64,000 bases of DNA, from NCBI GenBank assembly GCA_023423935.1, contig JAFAEQ010000006.1:62001-126000 (forward strand), read 5' to 3'. How positions within the stretch are numbered: position 1 is the first letter of the stretch; every line of letters starts with the position of its first letter. This DNA comes from Pseudomonadota bacterium (lineage in GTDB: Bacteria > Pseudomonadota > Gammaproteobacteria > Steroidobacterales > Steroidobacteraceae). Of this stretch, positions 1 through 8,650 are shown in pieces. The notes below the pieces were generated by a model that saw nothing but the letters and a program-made list of their open reading frames with translations, was not told the origin of the DNA and made no database searches. Position numbers and translations under genes: made by a program.

Positions 1-1509
1 ACTTCTTCTGGTCAAGGCGTGCGACCGCCAGCGGGCTCGCCGCAGACGTATCAGTCGAACGGCTGGTATCTCTCACAGGTCCGTTTGCGTCCGCAGACGA
101 CAGAGAACAGTTACGACACCGGCCAGCTGCAGCTCGAATGGAATGCGAGCGAGACTTTCACGCTGAAGGGCGGGGCTCAGTACAAGAAGTTCGAGTTCGA
201 GACCACGGAGCTGCGGCGTTCGAACGGCACGAATTCGAATCAGGAAGCGACGATTCCCGCCAACATCGCGGCCATTCCGGTGGCGGACTACGGCAGTCAG
301 TTCAGGCTGGCACGCGGATTCAATGTGCCGAACGGCACCACGACCCGTTTCCTGGTGCCCGATATGGGCAGGGCTACGGAGCTGTTCGACCTGTACAACA
401 CCTCGGTGTGGACGATGGGTCCGCAACCGGCGCTCAATAACAATCGCGGCGTGACCGAAGAGGACACCGGCGGCTTCGTGCAGCTGGACTGGAATACGAC
501 CGTGTTCGATCGCACTCTGCGCGGCAACGTCGGCGTGCGTTACGTCGAGACGAAGCAAGACTCGGACGGCTACAGCTATATCGCGGGCGCCCCTGTTTTC
601 GTCGAAGCCGAGCGCACCTATGACAACACGCTGCCCTCGTTCAATCTCGCTTACAACCTGACGGACGATTTCATCCTGCGGGCATCGGCTGCAAAGGTCA
701 TGTCGCGTCCGGGTCTGGGAGGCATCAATCCCGGCGGCACGGTGAGTGTTTCCGGTTCGTCGCGTACCGCGACCCTCGGCAACCCAAATCTCGAGCCGAC
801 GCTCGCGAAGGCGTATGACCTGGCGTTCGAATGGTATTTCGCAGACGAGTCGCTGCTTGCACTCGCGCTGTTCTACAAGGATGTCGAAGCGCGTCCGACA
901 GGCACGAGCACGACGGGACCGTTCACGGGCAACCCGTTCGGCATTCCCGATAGCGTCGCGATCGCAGCGTGCGGTGCGACGGCCGGTTGCTCGCCGGCAG
1001 CCGACTGGACGTTCAACACGACCGTGATGGGCGAGGGCGGCTGGCTGAAAGGATTCGAAGTCAGTTACCAGCAGCCGTTCACGTTCCTGCCGGGCTGGAT
1101 GTCGGGCTTCGGCACGATCCTGAACTACACATACGTCGATTCGGAGTTCGAATACCCGAACGGCGCGAGCGTCATCATCGAGCAGCTCGATGGACTGTCG
1201 AAGGAGTCCTGGAATGCGACGCTGTACTACGAGACAGGTCCGTTCTCCGCACGTGTATCAGCGGCCTATCGCGATCAGTATCTGACACGCGTTCCGGGTC
1301 AGAACGGCAACTCTGTCGAAGGGACGCTGGATACGCTGACGGTCGATGGATCGGTGCGTTACTCGGTGACAGGCAATCTCGATGTGACACTCGAGATGCT
1401 GAATCTCACTGACGAATGGCAGGATCAGTACGTGGACGCTTCGAATCGTCCCGTCTTCTATCACCACACCGGTCGCAACTACATTCTCGGTGCGCGCTAC
1501 AAATTCTGA
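1..1509 (+). CDS. TonB-dependent receptor, C-terminal part (5' end outside window)
   Basis: The reading frame is open from base 1, so this is the last ~502 residues of a larger outer-membrane receptor. Alternating beta-strand/aromatic segments, the barrel phrases FNLAYNLTDDF, NPNLEPTLAKAYDLAFEWYF and LNLTDEW, and the terminal aromatic residue (GARYKF) are typical of the Caulobacter-type TonB-dependent receptor family. Such receptors import substrates too large for porins, energised by TonB-ExbBD. The plug domain, TonB box and signal peptide lie upstream of the window. A strong intrinsic terminator follows the stop codon, so it is transcribed separately from the esterase. The neighbouring pectin/uronate genes suggest an oligogalacturonide-type ligand, which is inference from context only. 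Confidence 0.93.
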   Translation, partial: TSSGQGVRPPAGSPQTYQSNGWYLSQVRLRPQTTENSYDTGQLQLEWNASETFTLKGGAQYKKFEFETTELRRSNGTNSNQEATIPANIAAIPVADYGSQFRLARGFNVPNGTTTRFLVPDMGRATELFDLYNTSVWTMGPQPALNNNRGVTEEDTGGFVQLDWNTTVFDRTLRGNVGVRYVETKQDSDGYSYIAGAPVFVEAERTYDNTLPSFNLAYNLTDDFILRASAAKVMSRPGLGGINPGGTVSVSGSSRTATLGNPNLEPTLAKAYDLAFEWYFADESLLALALFYKDVEARPTGTSTTGPFTGNPFGIPDSVAIAACGATAGCSPAADWTFNTTVMGEGGWLKGFEVSYQQPFTFLPGWMSGFGTILNYTYVDSEFEYPNGASVIIEQLDGLSKESWNATLYYETGPFSARVSAAYRDQYLTRVPGQNGNSVEGTLDTLTVDGSVRYSVTGNLDVTLEMLNLTDEWQDQYVDASNRPVFYHHTGRNYILGARYKF

Positions 1510-1529
1510 GACCCCTGATACTCAGATTC

Positions 1530-1567
1530 GGGCGCCGGAACTCGCTCCACGGTCCGGCGCCCTTTTT
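1530..1567 (+). terminator. Rho-independent terminator after the TonB receptor
   Basis: A perfect 10-bp GC-rich stem (GGGCGCCGGA with TCCGGCGCCC, 13-nt loop) is followed directly by TTTTT, 20 bases after the receptor stop. It separates the receptor from the esterase transcript. Confidence 0.9.
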
Positions 1568-1634
1568 ATTTCCGGCTGTGTTGCCGAGCGGCGCGCTCGT
1601 GTCGTGCAATCCAGTCTCGATCGAGAGTGACGTG

Positions 1635-3236
1635 ATGAGCGAACGAAGCAAACGTGCATCACTGAGCCGCCGTGATGTCATCCAGGGCGCGGCTGCCACG
1701 CTTGCGGTTATGCAATCGGGTGCGGCTTTCGGTGCGACGAGCGCCCACGTCACGGCGACGACGCGAGCGGGGAAAATTCGTGGCCGCGTGATCGAGCGCG
1801 TGAAAGTGTTCAAAGGCATTCCCTACGGTGCAGACACCTCCGTGCGGCGATTTCTCCCGCCCGCGCTTCCTGAGTCGTGGGCGGGGACGCACGATTGTTA
1901 CGAGTACGGACCTGCGTGTCCGCAGCCGGGCATCAGCGAACCGATGAGCGAGGATTGCCTGGTGCTCAACGTCTGGACGCCGGGCCTGCGTGATCGCGCG
2001 AAACGCCCGGTGATGGTTTACATCCACGGCGGTGAGTTCAGTTCGGGATCAGGATCGAGCGCGATCTATGACGGCACGCAGCTGTGTCAGCGTGGCGATG
2101 TCGTCGTCATCACGCTCAATCATCGATTGAATGCGTTCGGGCACCTGTATCTCGGACGCCTGGCAGGATCGAGCTACTCCTCCTCAGGCAACGCGGGCAT
2201 TCTCGATCTCGTTCAGGCGCTCACGTGGGTGCGCGATCATGCCGAAGAATTCGGCGGCGATCCGCAACGCGTGATGGTGTTCGGTCAATCCGGTGGTGGG
2301 GCGAAGATCGCAACCCTGATGGCGATGCCTGCCGCACGGAATCTGTTTCACCGTGCTGCGACCATGAGCGGTCAGCAGATCACGGCCTCAGGTCCGCGCA
2401 GTGCGACGTTGCGAGCCCGCAATTATTTGCAGGCGTTGAAACTACGGCCGGACGACATCGAAGGATTGAACCACGTCAGCGTCGAGGACCTCGTCGCTGC
2501 CACGAAGGCACCCGATGCCACGCTCGTCGGACGTTCGCTGTACTTCGGTCCGGTGCTCGATGAAGCGGTCTTGCCGCGCCATCCGTTCTATCCCGATGCG
2601 CCGGCGCAGTCCGCGGGCATTCCGATGATCATCGGCAACACGCGTGATGAGACGCGCGCGTTCCTCGGCAATCAGCCCGGGGTACACGATCTCTCATGGA
2701 CCGAGCTGCCGGAACGTCTGCTGCCCGAGCTGTATGTCGATATCGATCCGGAACTCGTCGTCGCCGAGTATCGCAAGCTCTATCCGAACTATTCGCCGAC
2801 CGAAGTCTTCTTCGCCGCAACCACCGCGGGCCGCTCGTGGCGTGGCGCGATCATCGAAGCGGAGTTACGCGCGGCACAAGGATCTCCCGTGTTCGCGTAT
2901 CAACTGAACTATCGCTCACCGCTCGAAGGTCGCCGCTACGGCGCGATGCACACGATGGACATCCCGCTCGTCTTCGACAACGTGCGACAACCAGGATCGC
3001 TCACCGGCGATACGCGCGAAGCACAGATCACCGCCGATCAGATGAGCGATGCTTTCATCGCCTTCGCCCGCGGCGGCAATCCGAATCACGACGGCATTCC
3101 GCTATGGAAGCCGTACGAACTCGACGAGCGTCAGACGATGGTGTTCGACGCCGAATCACATCTCGAATCCGACCCGCGCGGCGCCGAACGCCGACTCTTC
3201 GCGAAAGTGCCGTATATCCAGCGCGGTACCTACTAG
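1635..3236 (+). CDS. Carboxylesterase, type B (secreted)
   Basis: About 533 aa of alpha/beta-hydrolase fold, normal for type-B carboxylesterases. The oxyanion-hole segment YIHGGEFSSGS, nucleophile elbow FGQSGGG (Ser near residue 217; the family norm is GESAG), acidic segment NTRDETRAF and histidine segment GAMHTMDIPLVF complete the triad. The N-terminus carries SRRDVIQGAAATLAV, a Tat-like twin-arginine signal, so export to the periplasm is likely. ATG 1635 is chosen because the signal starts just after it; the open frame extends upstream through the previous gene but encodes nothing family-like there. In a pectin locus it may remove ester groups from plant polysaccharide, but the substrate is not readable from sequence. 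Confidence 0.9.
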   Translation: MSERSKRASLSRRDVIQGAAATLAVMQSGAAFGATSAHVTATTRAGKIRGRVIERVKVFKGIPYGADTSVRRFLPPALPESWAGTHDCYEYGPACPQPGISEPMSEDCLVLNVWTPGLRDRAKRPVMVYIHGGEFSSGSGSSAIYDGTQLCQRGDVVVITLNHRLNAFGHLYLGRLAGSSYSSSGNAGILDLVQALTWVRDHAEEFGGDPQRVMVFGQSGGGAKIATLMAMPAARNLFHRAATMSGQQITASGPRSATLRARNYLQALKLRPDDIEGLNHVSVEDLVAATKAPDATLVGRSLYFGPVLDEAVLPRHPFYPDAPAQSAGIPMIIGNTRDETRAFLGNQPGVHDLSWTELPERLLPELYVDIDPELVVAEYRKLYPNYSPTEVFFAATTAGRSWRGAIIEAELRAAQGSPVFAYQLNYRSPLEGRRYGAMHTMDIPLVFDNVRQPGSLTGDTREAQITADQMSDAFIAFARGGNPNHDGIPLWKPYELDERQTMVFDAESHLESDPRGAERRLFAKVPYIQRGTY

Positions 3237-3262
3237 CGCCGTGCGGCGCGCGGAAAAGATTT

Positions 3263-3361
3263 CCACGGGGCACACAGGGTGCACGGGGATCAAGTCATCC
3301 ATCGCTCAGACGAGCTCCGTCCGGGCTCTCTTAACCCAGTGTTCCCCGTGATCCCCGTGGA
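3263..3361. repeat. Inverted array of 9-bp CACGGGG repeats between convergent genes
   Basis: Left arm (3263-3289) has three 9-bp units ending in CACGGGG or a one-base variant. The right arm (3334-3361) carries the same kind of units on the other strand (CCCCGTG spaced by 9). The arms can pair imperfectly around a ~45-nt loop between the convergent esterase and lyase genes. It may act as a bidirectional terminator. Confidence 0.6.
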
Positions 3362-3373
3362 GATTCTCAGTCT

Positions 3374-4735
3374 TCATCTCGGCGTATTGCGCGTACCGAA
3401 TGGCACCTTCGGGGTCATCGTCGTGAGGTCCCAGTCCTTTTCGTTGAAGGGCTGGCGCGTCTCCTTCTGTATGGGATAACCGCCGACCTGTTCTTCGCTG
3501 TCGATGATTTCGCCGCGGCCTTCGATGGTGTCGGCGACGATGCGTGCGTCGACTTTGTCGCGATCCCACGGGCGCGCGCCAGCGTTCGCGATCACTGCAT
3601 CCTGCACATCGACCGCATGCAGAGGTTTCACGCCGAAGGGCAGGGCGGGTTTGGCCATGTCCAGGATGCGGGCTTTCGAGGTCGTGTAGCGGCCGTGCTT
3701 CGGCAGCGGATTGCCGAGGCGATCGACGGCGATGTTGTCCTCGTCGTAGATCTCGATGTCGCCGGAGCCGCCGAGCATGAAGAGCGCGACATCGTGCGGC
3801 GTCGAGGGACCGGCACGCATGACATTGCCGATCATGGTCAGCTGGCCGTTCTGATACTCACGGCCATACCACTCCTCGGGAATCAGGTTGTAGTGAATCG
3901 CGCGAGGGCCGGGGTTGTAGATGAGGTTGTTGATCACCATGCCGCGCACGCCGCCTTTGAACAATGGATTGCGTTCATAGTTGTGCGCGTAAAGATTGCC
4001 GATGATCAGGATGTTGTTGACGTTGTCGTGGATCAACGAGCCTTTGGAGTGCTCGCCCTTCGAATGCGTGGCATGCGCGAGTCCTTCCGCGATGATGTTG
4101 TTGCTGAAGGTGATGTCGTGCGAGACGGCCTTGCGCCAGTCCTCGGGCGTCTTGCCCTGAAAGCGTGGACCCGACGCAGACAGATTCTCATCGACGGCCC
4201 AGGTGAGCGAACAGTGATCGACGATCACGTTGTGAGCGTTGATCGTGGAGAGCGCGTCGGGCTCCCAGCCTTGACGTTTCGGCGCGCCTGCAGTGCCGGT
4301 GCGAACTTTAAGGTGCTGGATGATCACATCGTGCGTCGCCAGATCGATGCCGGTCTTTATCAGTGTGATGCCGGGTGTTGGCGCCGTCTGGCCAGCGATC
4401 GTGAGATACGGTTCGGTGATCTTCAGTTCGCGCTGCTCAAGATCGATGATGCCGCCGACTTCGAAGACGACGATGCGCGGACCTTTCGTGTTGATCGCTT
4501 CTACAAACGACCCCGGACCATCCGCGGCCAACGTCGTCACACGAATGATCTTGCCGCCACGGCCGCCGACGGTATGCGCGGCCCAGCCCAGTGCTTCGGG
4601 GAATGCGGGCTGAGTGGGTGGAGTTGCCTTCGAGCCTGCTGTCGCGGCGCCCGCTATTGCCATCGCGAACATCACTGCGAGTCCGCGCAACGCCAGGCCA
4701 TGCCGACATTTAGAAGCCTTGATTCCCATGAACAT
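3374..4735 (-). CDS. Pectate lyase-like right-handed beta-helix protein, secreted
   Basis: 453 aa with an N-terminal hydrophobic signal (LALRGLAVMFAMAIAGAATAG). The mature part has regularly spaced beta-helix rungs: VTTLAADGPGSFVEAI, FEVGGIIDL, LTIAGQTAPTPGITL, VIIQHLKVRTG, NVIVDHCSLTWAVDENLS. The last phrase is a hallmark of bacterial pectate lyase-like proteins. It would cleave de-esterified pectin outside the cell or in the periplasm, giving unsaturated oligogalacturonides for the kduI/kduD pathway nearby. A LacI-type operator (4780-4793) lies 45 bp upstream of the start, shared with the divergent hydratase gene. Exact PL family and catalytic arginine were not established. Confidence 0.85.
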   Translation of the reverse strand: MFMGIKASKCRHGLALRGLAVMFAMAIAGAATAGSKATPPTQPAFPEALGWAAHTVGGRGGKIIRVTTLAADGPGSFVEAINTKGPRIVVFEVGGIIDLEQRELKITEPYLTIAGQTAPTPGITLIKTGIDLATHDVIIQHLKVRTGTAGAPKRQGWEPDALSTINAHNVIVDHCSLTWAVDENLSASGPRFQGKTPEDWRKAVSHDITFSNNIIAEGLAHATHSKGEHSKGSLIHDNVNNILIIGNLYAHNYERNPLFKGGVRGMVINNLIYNPGPRAIHYNLIPEEWYGREYQNGQLTMIGNVMRAGPSTPHDVALFMLGGSGDIEIYDEDNIAVDRLGNPLPKHGRYTTSKARILDMAKPALPFGVKPLHAVDVQDAVIANAGARPWDRDKVDARIVADTIEGRGEIIDSEEQVGGYPIQKETRQPFNEKDWDLTTMTPKVPFGTRNTPR

Positions 4736-4779
4736 TTCCCCCTGAAGCTCCGGTGATTCTCGCTGCGCCGAATTGTAAA

Positions 4780-4793
4780 TGACACCGGTTTCC
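4780..4793. promoter_or_regulatory. Candidate LacI-family operator (lyase/hydratase intergenic)
   Basis: TGACACCGGTTTCC fits the LacI-family half-site plan TGnnAnCGnTnnC centred on CG. It shares its first 11 bases (TGACACCGGTT) with the site before kduI (8544-8557). It sits between divergent starts at 4735 (-) and 4845 (+). The LacI regulator at 7401-8507 is the obvious candidate binder, by inference. Confidence 0.65.
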
Positions 4794-4844
4794 TATATAC
4801 AGCCTCACGTCTTAAATGTCTGTTCGTTTGGGTGATGCCGCTCG

Positions 4845-5648
4845 ATGAATCCTGAAGATATCGCCGCGCAGTTCGTCGAGGCACGCCTCGCGGGTCGATC
4901 GATCACAGCGTATCCCGGTGGACACGTCCCGCCGGATCTCGCGGTTGCCTATCGCGTGCAGGAAGCGGCGATGTCGAACTGGCCCGATCGTTCGAGCGGC
5001 TGGAAGATCGCGCGCATTGGTCCGCAATGGCATGCGCAATATGACGAGGAACGACTCATCGGTCCGGTGTGGAGTCGCAACGTTCACGTCGCGCGGCCGG
5101 GTGATGTGATCGATGTGCCCGTGTTCCAAGGCGGGCTCGGAGCGGTCGAAGCGGAGATCGGCCTGTATGTGAGCGCCGATGCGCCTGCGAATAAAACGGA
5201 CTGGTCGGTCGAAGAAGCCGCGGCGCTCGTGCGCAGCATGCATGTCGGCGTCGAGATGGCGGGCAGTCCGCTCGCTACCCTGAACGATCTCGGCCCCGGT
5301 GCCGTCGTTTCCGACTTCGGTAACAACTGGGGTGTGATTGTCGGCGCCGAGATTCCGGACTGGCGCGAGCGAACCGATCTCGCGGCAGAAGTGTTCATCG
5401 ACCACACATCCGTCGGACGCGCATCGATCGTTGTGCCTGATGTGCCGCTGAGCGCGTTCGCATTTGCGCTGAAAAAAACCGCACAACGCGGTCGTCCCTT
5501 GCGCGCGGGTGACTATCTCTCCACGGGTCTCATCACCGGCGTGCATGACATTCGCGCAGGCGAAAGCTCGCGAATCGATTTCGGATCGTATGGTGAAATC
5601 CGGCTGCGTGCGGTGCCTGCGGAGCGCTATGCGGAGCGTTCGGAGTAA
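4845..5648 (+). CDS. 2-keto-4-pentenoate hydratase / fumarylacetoacetate hydrolase-like protein
   Basis: 267 aa, the usual length for the MhpD-like branch of the FAH superfamily. N-terminal MNPEDIAAQFVEARLAGRSI and VAYRVQEAAM match the hydratase helical region. The metal-site segment GGLGAVEAEIGLYVSADAP supplies the paired glutamates, and LRAGDYLSTGLITGVH is the conserved C-terminal loop. Members hydrate or cleave short 2-keto acids with Mg2+ or Mn2+. Divergently transcribed from the pectate lyase with a shared LacI-type operator, so it probably acts on a sugar-acid-derived keto acid. The exact reaction in uronate breakdown is not known from this sequence. Confidence 0.8.
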   Translation: MNPEDIAAQFVEARLAGRSITAYPGGHVPPDLAVAYRVQEAAMSNWPDRSSGWKIARIGPQWHAQYDEERLIGPVWSRNVHVARPGDVIDVPVFQGGLGAVEAEIGLYVSADAPANKTDWSVEEAAALVRSMHVGVEMAGSPLATLNDLGPGAVVSDFGNNWGVIVGAEIPDWRERTDLAAEVFIDHTSVGRASIVVPDVPLSAFAFALKKTAQRGRPLRAGDYLSTGLITGVHDIRAGESSRIDFGSYGEIRLRAVPAERYAERSE

Positions 5649-5721
5649 CCACATAGAACACATAGATCACAAAAGGGTTGGTCGGGCATCCCCGCTTCAA
5701 CCTTGTGTTCTATGTGGTTAC
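5645..5721. terminator. Long inverted repeat between convergent genes (bidirectional terminator?)
   Basis: Arms 5645-5662 and 5704-5721 are perfect 18-bp complements (GTAACCACATAGAACACA). The left arm overlaps the hydratase stop codon. The left side is itself built of 9-bp steps (ACCACATAG, AACACATAG, ATCACAAAA). No T tract follows either arm. Confidence 0.65.
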
Positions 5722-5734
5722 CCTTGAATCGAAA

Positions 5735-7255
5735 CTAAAGCGTCACACCGTCTTTCCAGATCGCGATCTCGCGCTCCTCGTTGATCTCGTTCTTCGCAGG
5801 CTTCCCTGAGGCAGTGTCGAGGATGAGTTGCAGGAACTCGTCGGTGATGGCTTCGGTGTCTTCGCCATTGAGTACGCGTCCGGCGTCGAAGTCGATCCAG
5901 TGCGGCTTGTTCTGCGCGAGCGTGGAGTTCGAGCTGATCTTCAATGTCGGAGCGGGAAAGCCCAGGGGCGTACCGCGACCGGTCGTGAACAACACGATCG
6001 TCGCACCCGCGGCGACGAGCGCAGTCGAGGAGATGCCGTCGTTGCCGGGGGCTTCGAGCAGCGTGAGTCCTGCATTTGATGCACGCTCTGCATAGCGCAC
6101 GACCTGTGTGACTGTTGCGTGTCCGCCTTTCTGGACGGCGCCCAGCGATTTTTCTTCGAGCGTGGTGATGCCGCCGGCGAGATTGCCGGGCGAGGGGTTT
6201 TCGTGGACGGGCTGGTGATTGCGGATGAAGTAATCCTTGAAGTCATTCACCACGCTCACGATGCCTTTGAAGACCTGCTCGTCAGCGGCTCGCTGCATGA
6301 GCAATCGTTCTGCGCCGAAGACTTCCGGAATTTCCGTCAGGATCGCTGTGCCGCCGGCGGCCGTGACGCGATCGGCAATGCGTCCCACGAGCGGATTGGC
6401 GGAGATCCCGCTGAAGCCGTCCGAGCCGCCGCATTTCAGTCCGATGGCCAGATCGCTCAAGGGGCAGGGCTCGCGGCGGGTCGATTCCGCGATCTGCACC
6501 AGTTCTTCGACGGCATTGAGCCCTGCTTCGGTCTCATCCATGGTCGTCTGCGCCGAGAACGAGCGTATATGGCCGCGCTCTGGCTCGGGAATGTCAGCGA
6601 GCAGCTTGCTCAACTGATTCGATTCGCAGCCGAGCCCGAGAATCAGCACGCCGGCTGCGTTCGGATGACAGGCCAGTGCGGCGATGAGCTTGCGGGTGCG
6701 ATCGAGATCGCCGCCGAGCTGCGAACAGCCGAACTGATGCGTGAATGCGTGAATGCCGTCCACGCGGCCGGAAAACTTCTGATTCGCCAGGCGCGCGATG
6801 CGCTCCGCGGTGCGCGCGACGCAGCCGACCGTGCAGAGAATCCAGATCTCGTTGCGTGTACCGACTTTGCCGTTGGCGCGTCGATAACCCATGAAGGATT
6901 TTGCAACCGGCCGGCCGGGCGTCGGGACGAGCTCGCGCGATTCATAGCGATATTCATCGAGACCGGAAAGTCGCGTCACTACATTGTGAGTGTGCACATG
7001 CGCACCCACCGCGATATCGGTTCTCGCGCGGCCGATCGGCCAGCCGTACTTGCATACCGGCTGCGAAGTCGCGATTCGACGCACTGCGAACTTATGTCCG
7101 CGCGGAATGGGTTCGGCGAGAACGATGGTCGAACTTTCGACATCGACTGCGTCACCCGCGGCCAGATCGCGCAGGGCAATCGCGACATCGTCGCGCGGAT
7201 CGATCCGATAGGCGTCGCGCGCCGGTGCTTTCTCGAAAGCCAAAGGTTCGCTCAC
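5735..7255 (-). CDS. uxaA: Altronate dehydratase
   Basis: 506 aa, normal for full-length UxaA. It has an N-terminal SAF-type domain (RIDPRDDVAIALRDLAAGD, roughly residues 15-95) and a C-terminal catalytic domain with GYRRANGKVGTRNEIWIL, HQFGCSQLGGD, LGLGCESNQ, GLKCGGSDGFSG and LLEAPGNDG. The enzyme dehydrates D-altronate to 2-keto-3-deoxygluconate (KDG) in galacturonate catabolism. It is divergent from the LacI regulator (145-bp spacer) and sits with kduI/kduD, which also feed KDG. The isomerase, reductase, KDG kinase and aldolase needed to finish the route are not in this window. Confidence 0.93.
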   Translation of the reverse strand: MSEPLAFEKAPARDAYRIDPRDDVAIALRDLAAGDAVDVESSTIVLAEPIPRGHKFAVRRIATSQPVCKYGWPIGRARTDIAVGAHVHTHNVVTRLSGLDEYRYESRELVPTPGRPVAKSFMGYRRANGKVGTRNEIWILCTVGCVARTAERIARLANQKFSGRVDGIHAFTHQFGCSQLGGDLDRTRKLIAALACHPNAAGVLILGLGCESNQLSKLLADIPEPERGHIRSFSAQTTMDETEAGLNAVEELVQIAESTRREPCPLSDLAIGLKCGGSDGFSGISANPLVGRIADRVTAAGGTAILTEIPEVFGAERLLMQRAADEQVFKGIVSVVNDFKDYFIRNHQPVHENPSPGNLAGGITTLEEKSLGAVQKGGHATVTQVVRYAERASNAGLTLLEAPGNDGISSTALVAAGATIVLFTTGRGTPLGFPAPTLKISSNSTLAQNKPHWIDFDAGRVLNGEDTEAITDEFLQLILDTASGKPAKNEINEEREIAIWKDGVTL

Positions 7256-7400
7256 GGGTGGCAGTCCAGGAACGGGTCAGGCATCTTAGCGCTCAGGGGA
7301 AAGCGGTGTCATGCGCGCTTGCGGGCGCAGCGTGTGTGCCTAAGGCTGTATCCTTTCACGCAACCGCTGATCCGGTCAGCGCAGATCAAGGCCTCACGAT

Positions 7401-8507
7401 ATGGCCAAGAAGGCCGCCAAAAAAACATCGAAAAAAACCTCTGCGCCGCCTGCGGCCGCGGGCGGCGTGCGTATGGAGGAACTGCAGCGCAAGCACACGA
7501 TCAACGACATCGCACGTCTGGCGAATGTCTCCAAGAAAACCGTGTCGCGCGTGATCAACGAATCGCCGTTCGTTCGCGAGGAAACTCGCAATCGCATCGT
7601 GGAAATCATCGAGCGTGTCGGCTTCAAGCCCGATCCGCAGGCGCGCGGACTGGCGTTCCGTCGTTCGTTCCTGATCGGTCTGGTCTATGACAATCCCAAT
7701 GCGCCCTATGTCATCAACATTCAGGAGGGCGCACTGGCGGCGCTGCGGCGGCAGGGTTATGAGCTGGTCGTGCATCCCTGCGATCGCACCGGCGAGAATT
7801 TCCTGCCGGAGATCCGCGAGCTCATCGGTCGGCAGAAGCTCGACGGCATCATCCTGCTGCCGCCAGTGTCGGAAATGCCCGCCCTCGCCGAGATGCTGCG
7901 ACGACTGAAGTGTCCGTACGTGCGCGTCGCGGCCGCCCAGCTCGACGATCCCGACAATATGGTGCTCTCGCGCGATCGCGAATCTGCCGCTGAAGTCGCG
8001 GAGCATCTCGCCAAGCTCGGTCACACGCGCATCGCCATGATCACAGGTCCGCAGTCGTTCACCTCGACGGTGGAGCGTGTCGCCGGCTTCGTGAATGCGC
8101 TGGCCGAGCGCGGGCTGAAAATCGCGCCGGAATTCATGGTCGAAGGCGGTTACACCTTCGAATCGGGCGCCGCGTGCGCGGAGCTGCTGCTGTCCCGCTC
8201 ACCACGACCGACGGCAATTTTCGCGGGCAACGATGAAACCGCGGCTGGCGTCTATCGCACGGCGTATTTGCGCGGCTTGAAGATTCCCGATGATCTGACC
8301 GTCATCGGCTTCGATGACAGCCCACTCGCCTCGCGCTTGTGCCCATCGCTCACGACCATGCGTCAGCCCATTCGCGACATGGGGCGCGCAGCCGCAGAGC
8401 GAGTCATGGCGAAGATCGCAGGGGTCAATGGCCCACCCGAAACCGCCAGTACGTTCTTCCCGCACCTCGTCGTTCGCGAGTCGTCGGGCAGGCCAAAGGG
8501 AAGCTGA
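7401..8507 (+). CDS. LacI-family transcriptional regulator with lysine-rich N-terminal tail
   Basis: 368 aa. The helix-turn-helix is INDIARLANVSKKTVSRVIN (about residues 33-52), followed by the hinge segment VGFKPDPQARGLAFRR and a periplasmic-binding-protein-like sensor domain (GLVYDNPNAPY, HPCDRTGENF, AGNDETAAGVYRTAYLRG, TVIGFDDSPLASRLCPSLTTMRQP). About 30 residues precede the HTH, including the basic run AKKAAKKTSKKTS, longer than in typical LacI proteins. ATG 7401 was kept because the tail is in frame and AAGG lies 10 bases upstream. Divergent from uxaA and upstream of kduI/kduD, it is the likely regulator of this locus through the TGACACCGGTT sites. Confidence 0.92.
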   Translation: MAKKAAKKTSKKTSAPPAAAGGVRMEELQRKHTINDIARLANVSKKTVSRVINESPFVREETRNRIVEIIERVGFKPDPQARGLAFRRSFLIGLVYDNPNAPYVINIQEGALAALRRQGYELVVHPCDRTGENFLPEIRELIGRQKLDGIILLPPVSEMPALAEMLRRLKCPYVRVAAAQLDDPDNMVLSRDRESAAEVAEHLAKLGHTRIAMITGPQSFTSTVERVAGFVNALAERGLKIAPEFMVEGGYTFESGAACAELLLSRSPRPTAIFAGNDETAAGVYRTAYLRGLKIPDDLTVIGFDDSPLASRLCPSLTTMRQPIRDMGRAAAERVMAKIAGVNGPPETASTFFPHLVVRESSGRPKGS

Positions 8508-8543
8508 ATGATTGCGCCGAGCGAATACGCTTGGCGGACCGGA

Positions 8544-8557
8544 TGACACCGGTTACC
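8544..8557. promoter_or_regulatory. Candidate LacI-family operator upstream of kduI
   Basis: TGACACCGGTTACC, within ATGACACCGGTTACCAT, lies about 94 bp before the kduI start. It matches the site at 4780-4793 in all but one of 14 bases and has the CG-centred LacI plan. Confidence 0.65.
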
Positions 8558-8650
8558 ATCTGGCCCATGTAACGAGGACGGGAAGTGCGGTCGTGCGCAC
8601 CGACGCATTGATGCGTTCCGAACCTTCCGGCAGCGGCTCGAGGAACTCGA

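Noticed and set aside
3617..4756. 379-codon plus-strand frame opposite the pectate lyase
   Set aside because: The minus-strand lyase has a signal peptide and beta-helix repeats; the plus frame is low-complexity antisense.
7366..7380. GCTGATCCGGTCAGC as a LacI autoregulatory operator
   Set aside because: Only 5-bp arms and a centre that does not match the TGACACCGGTT sites; too weak to list as a feature.
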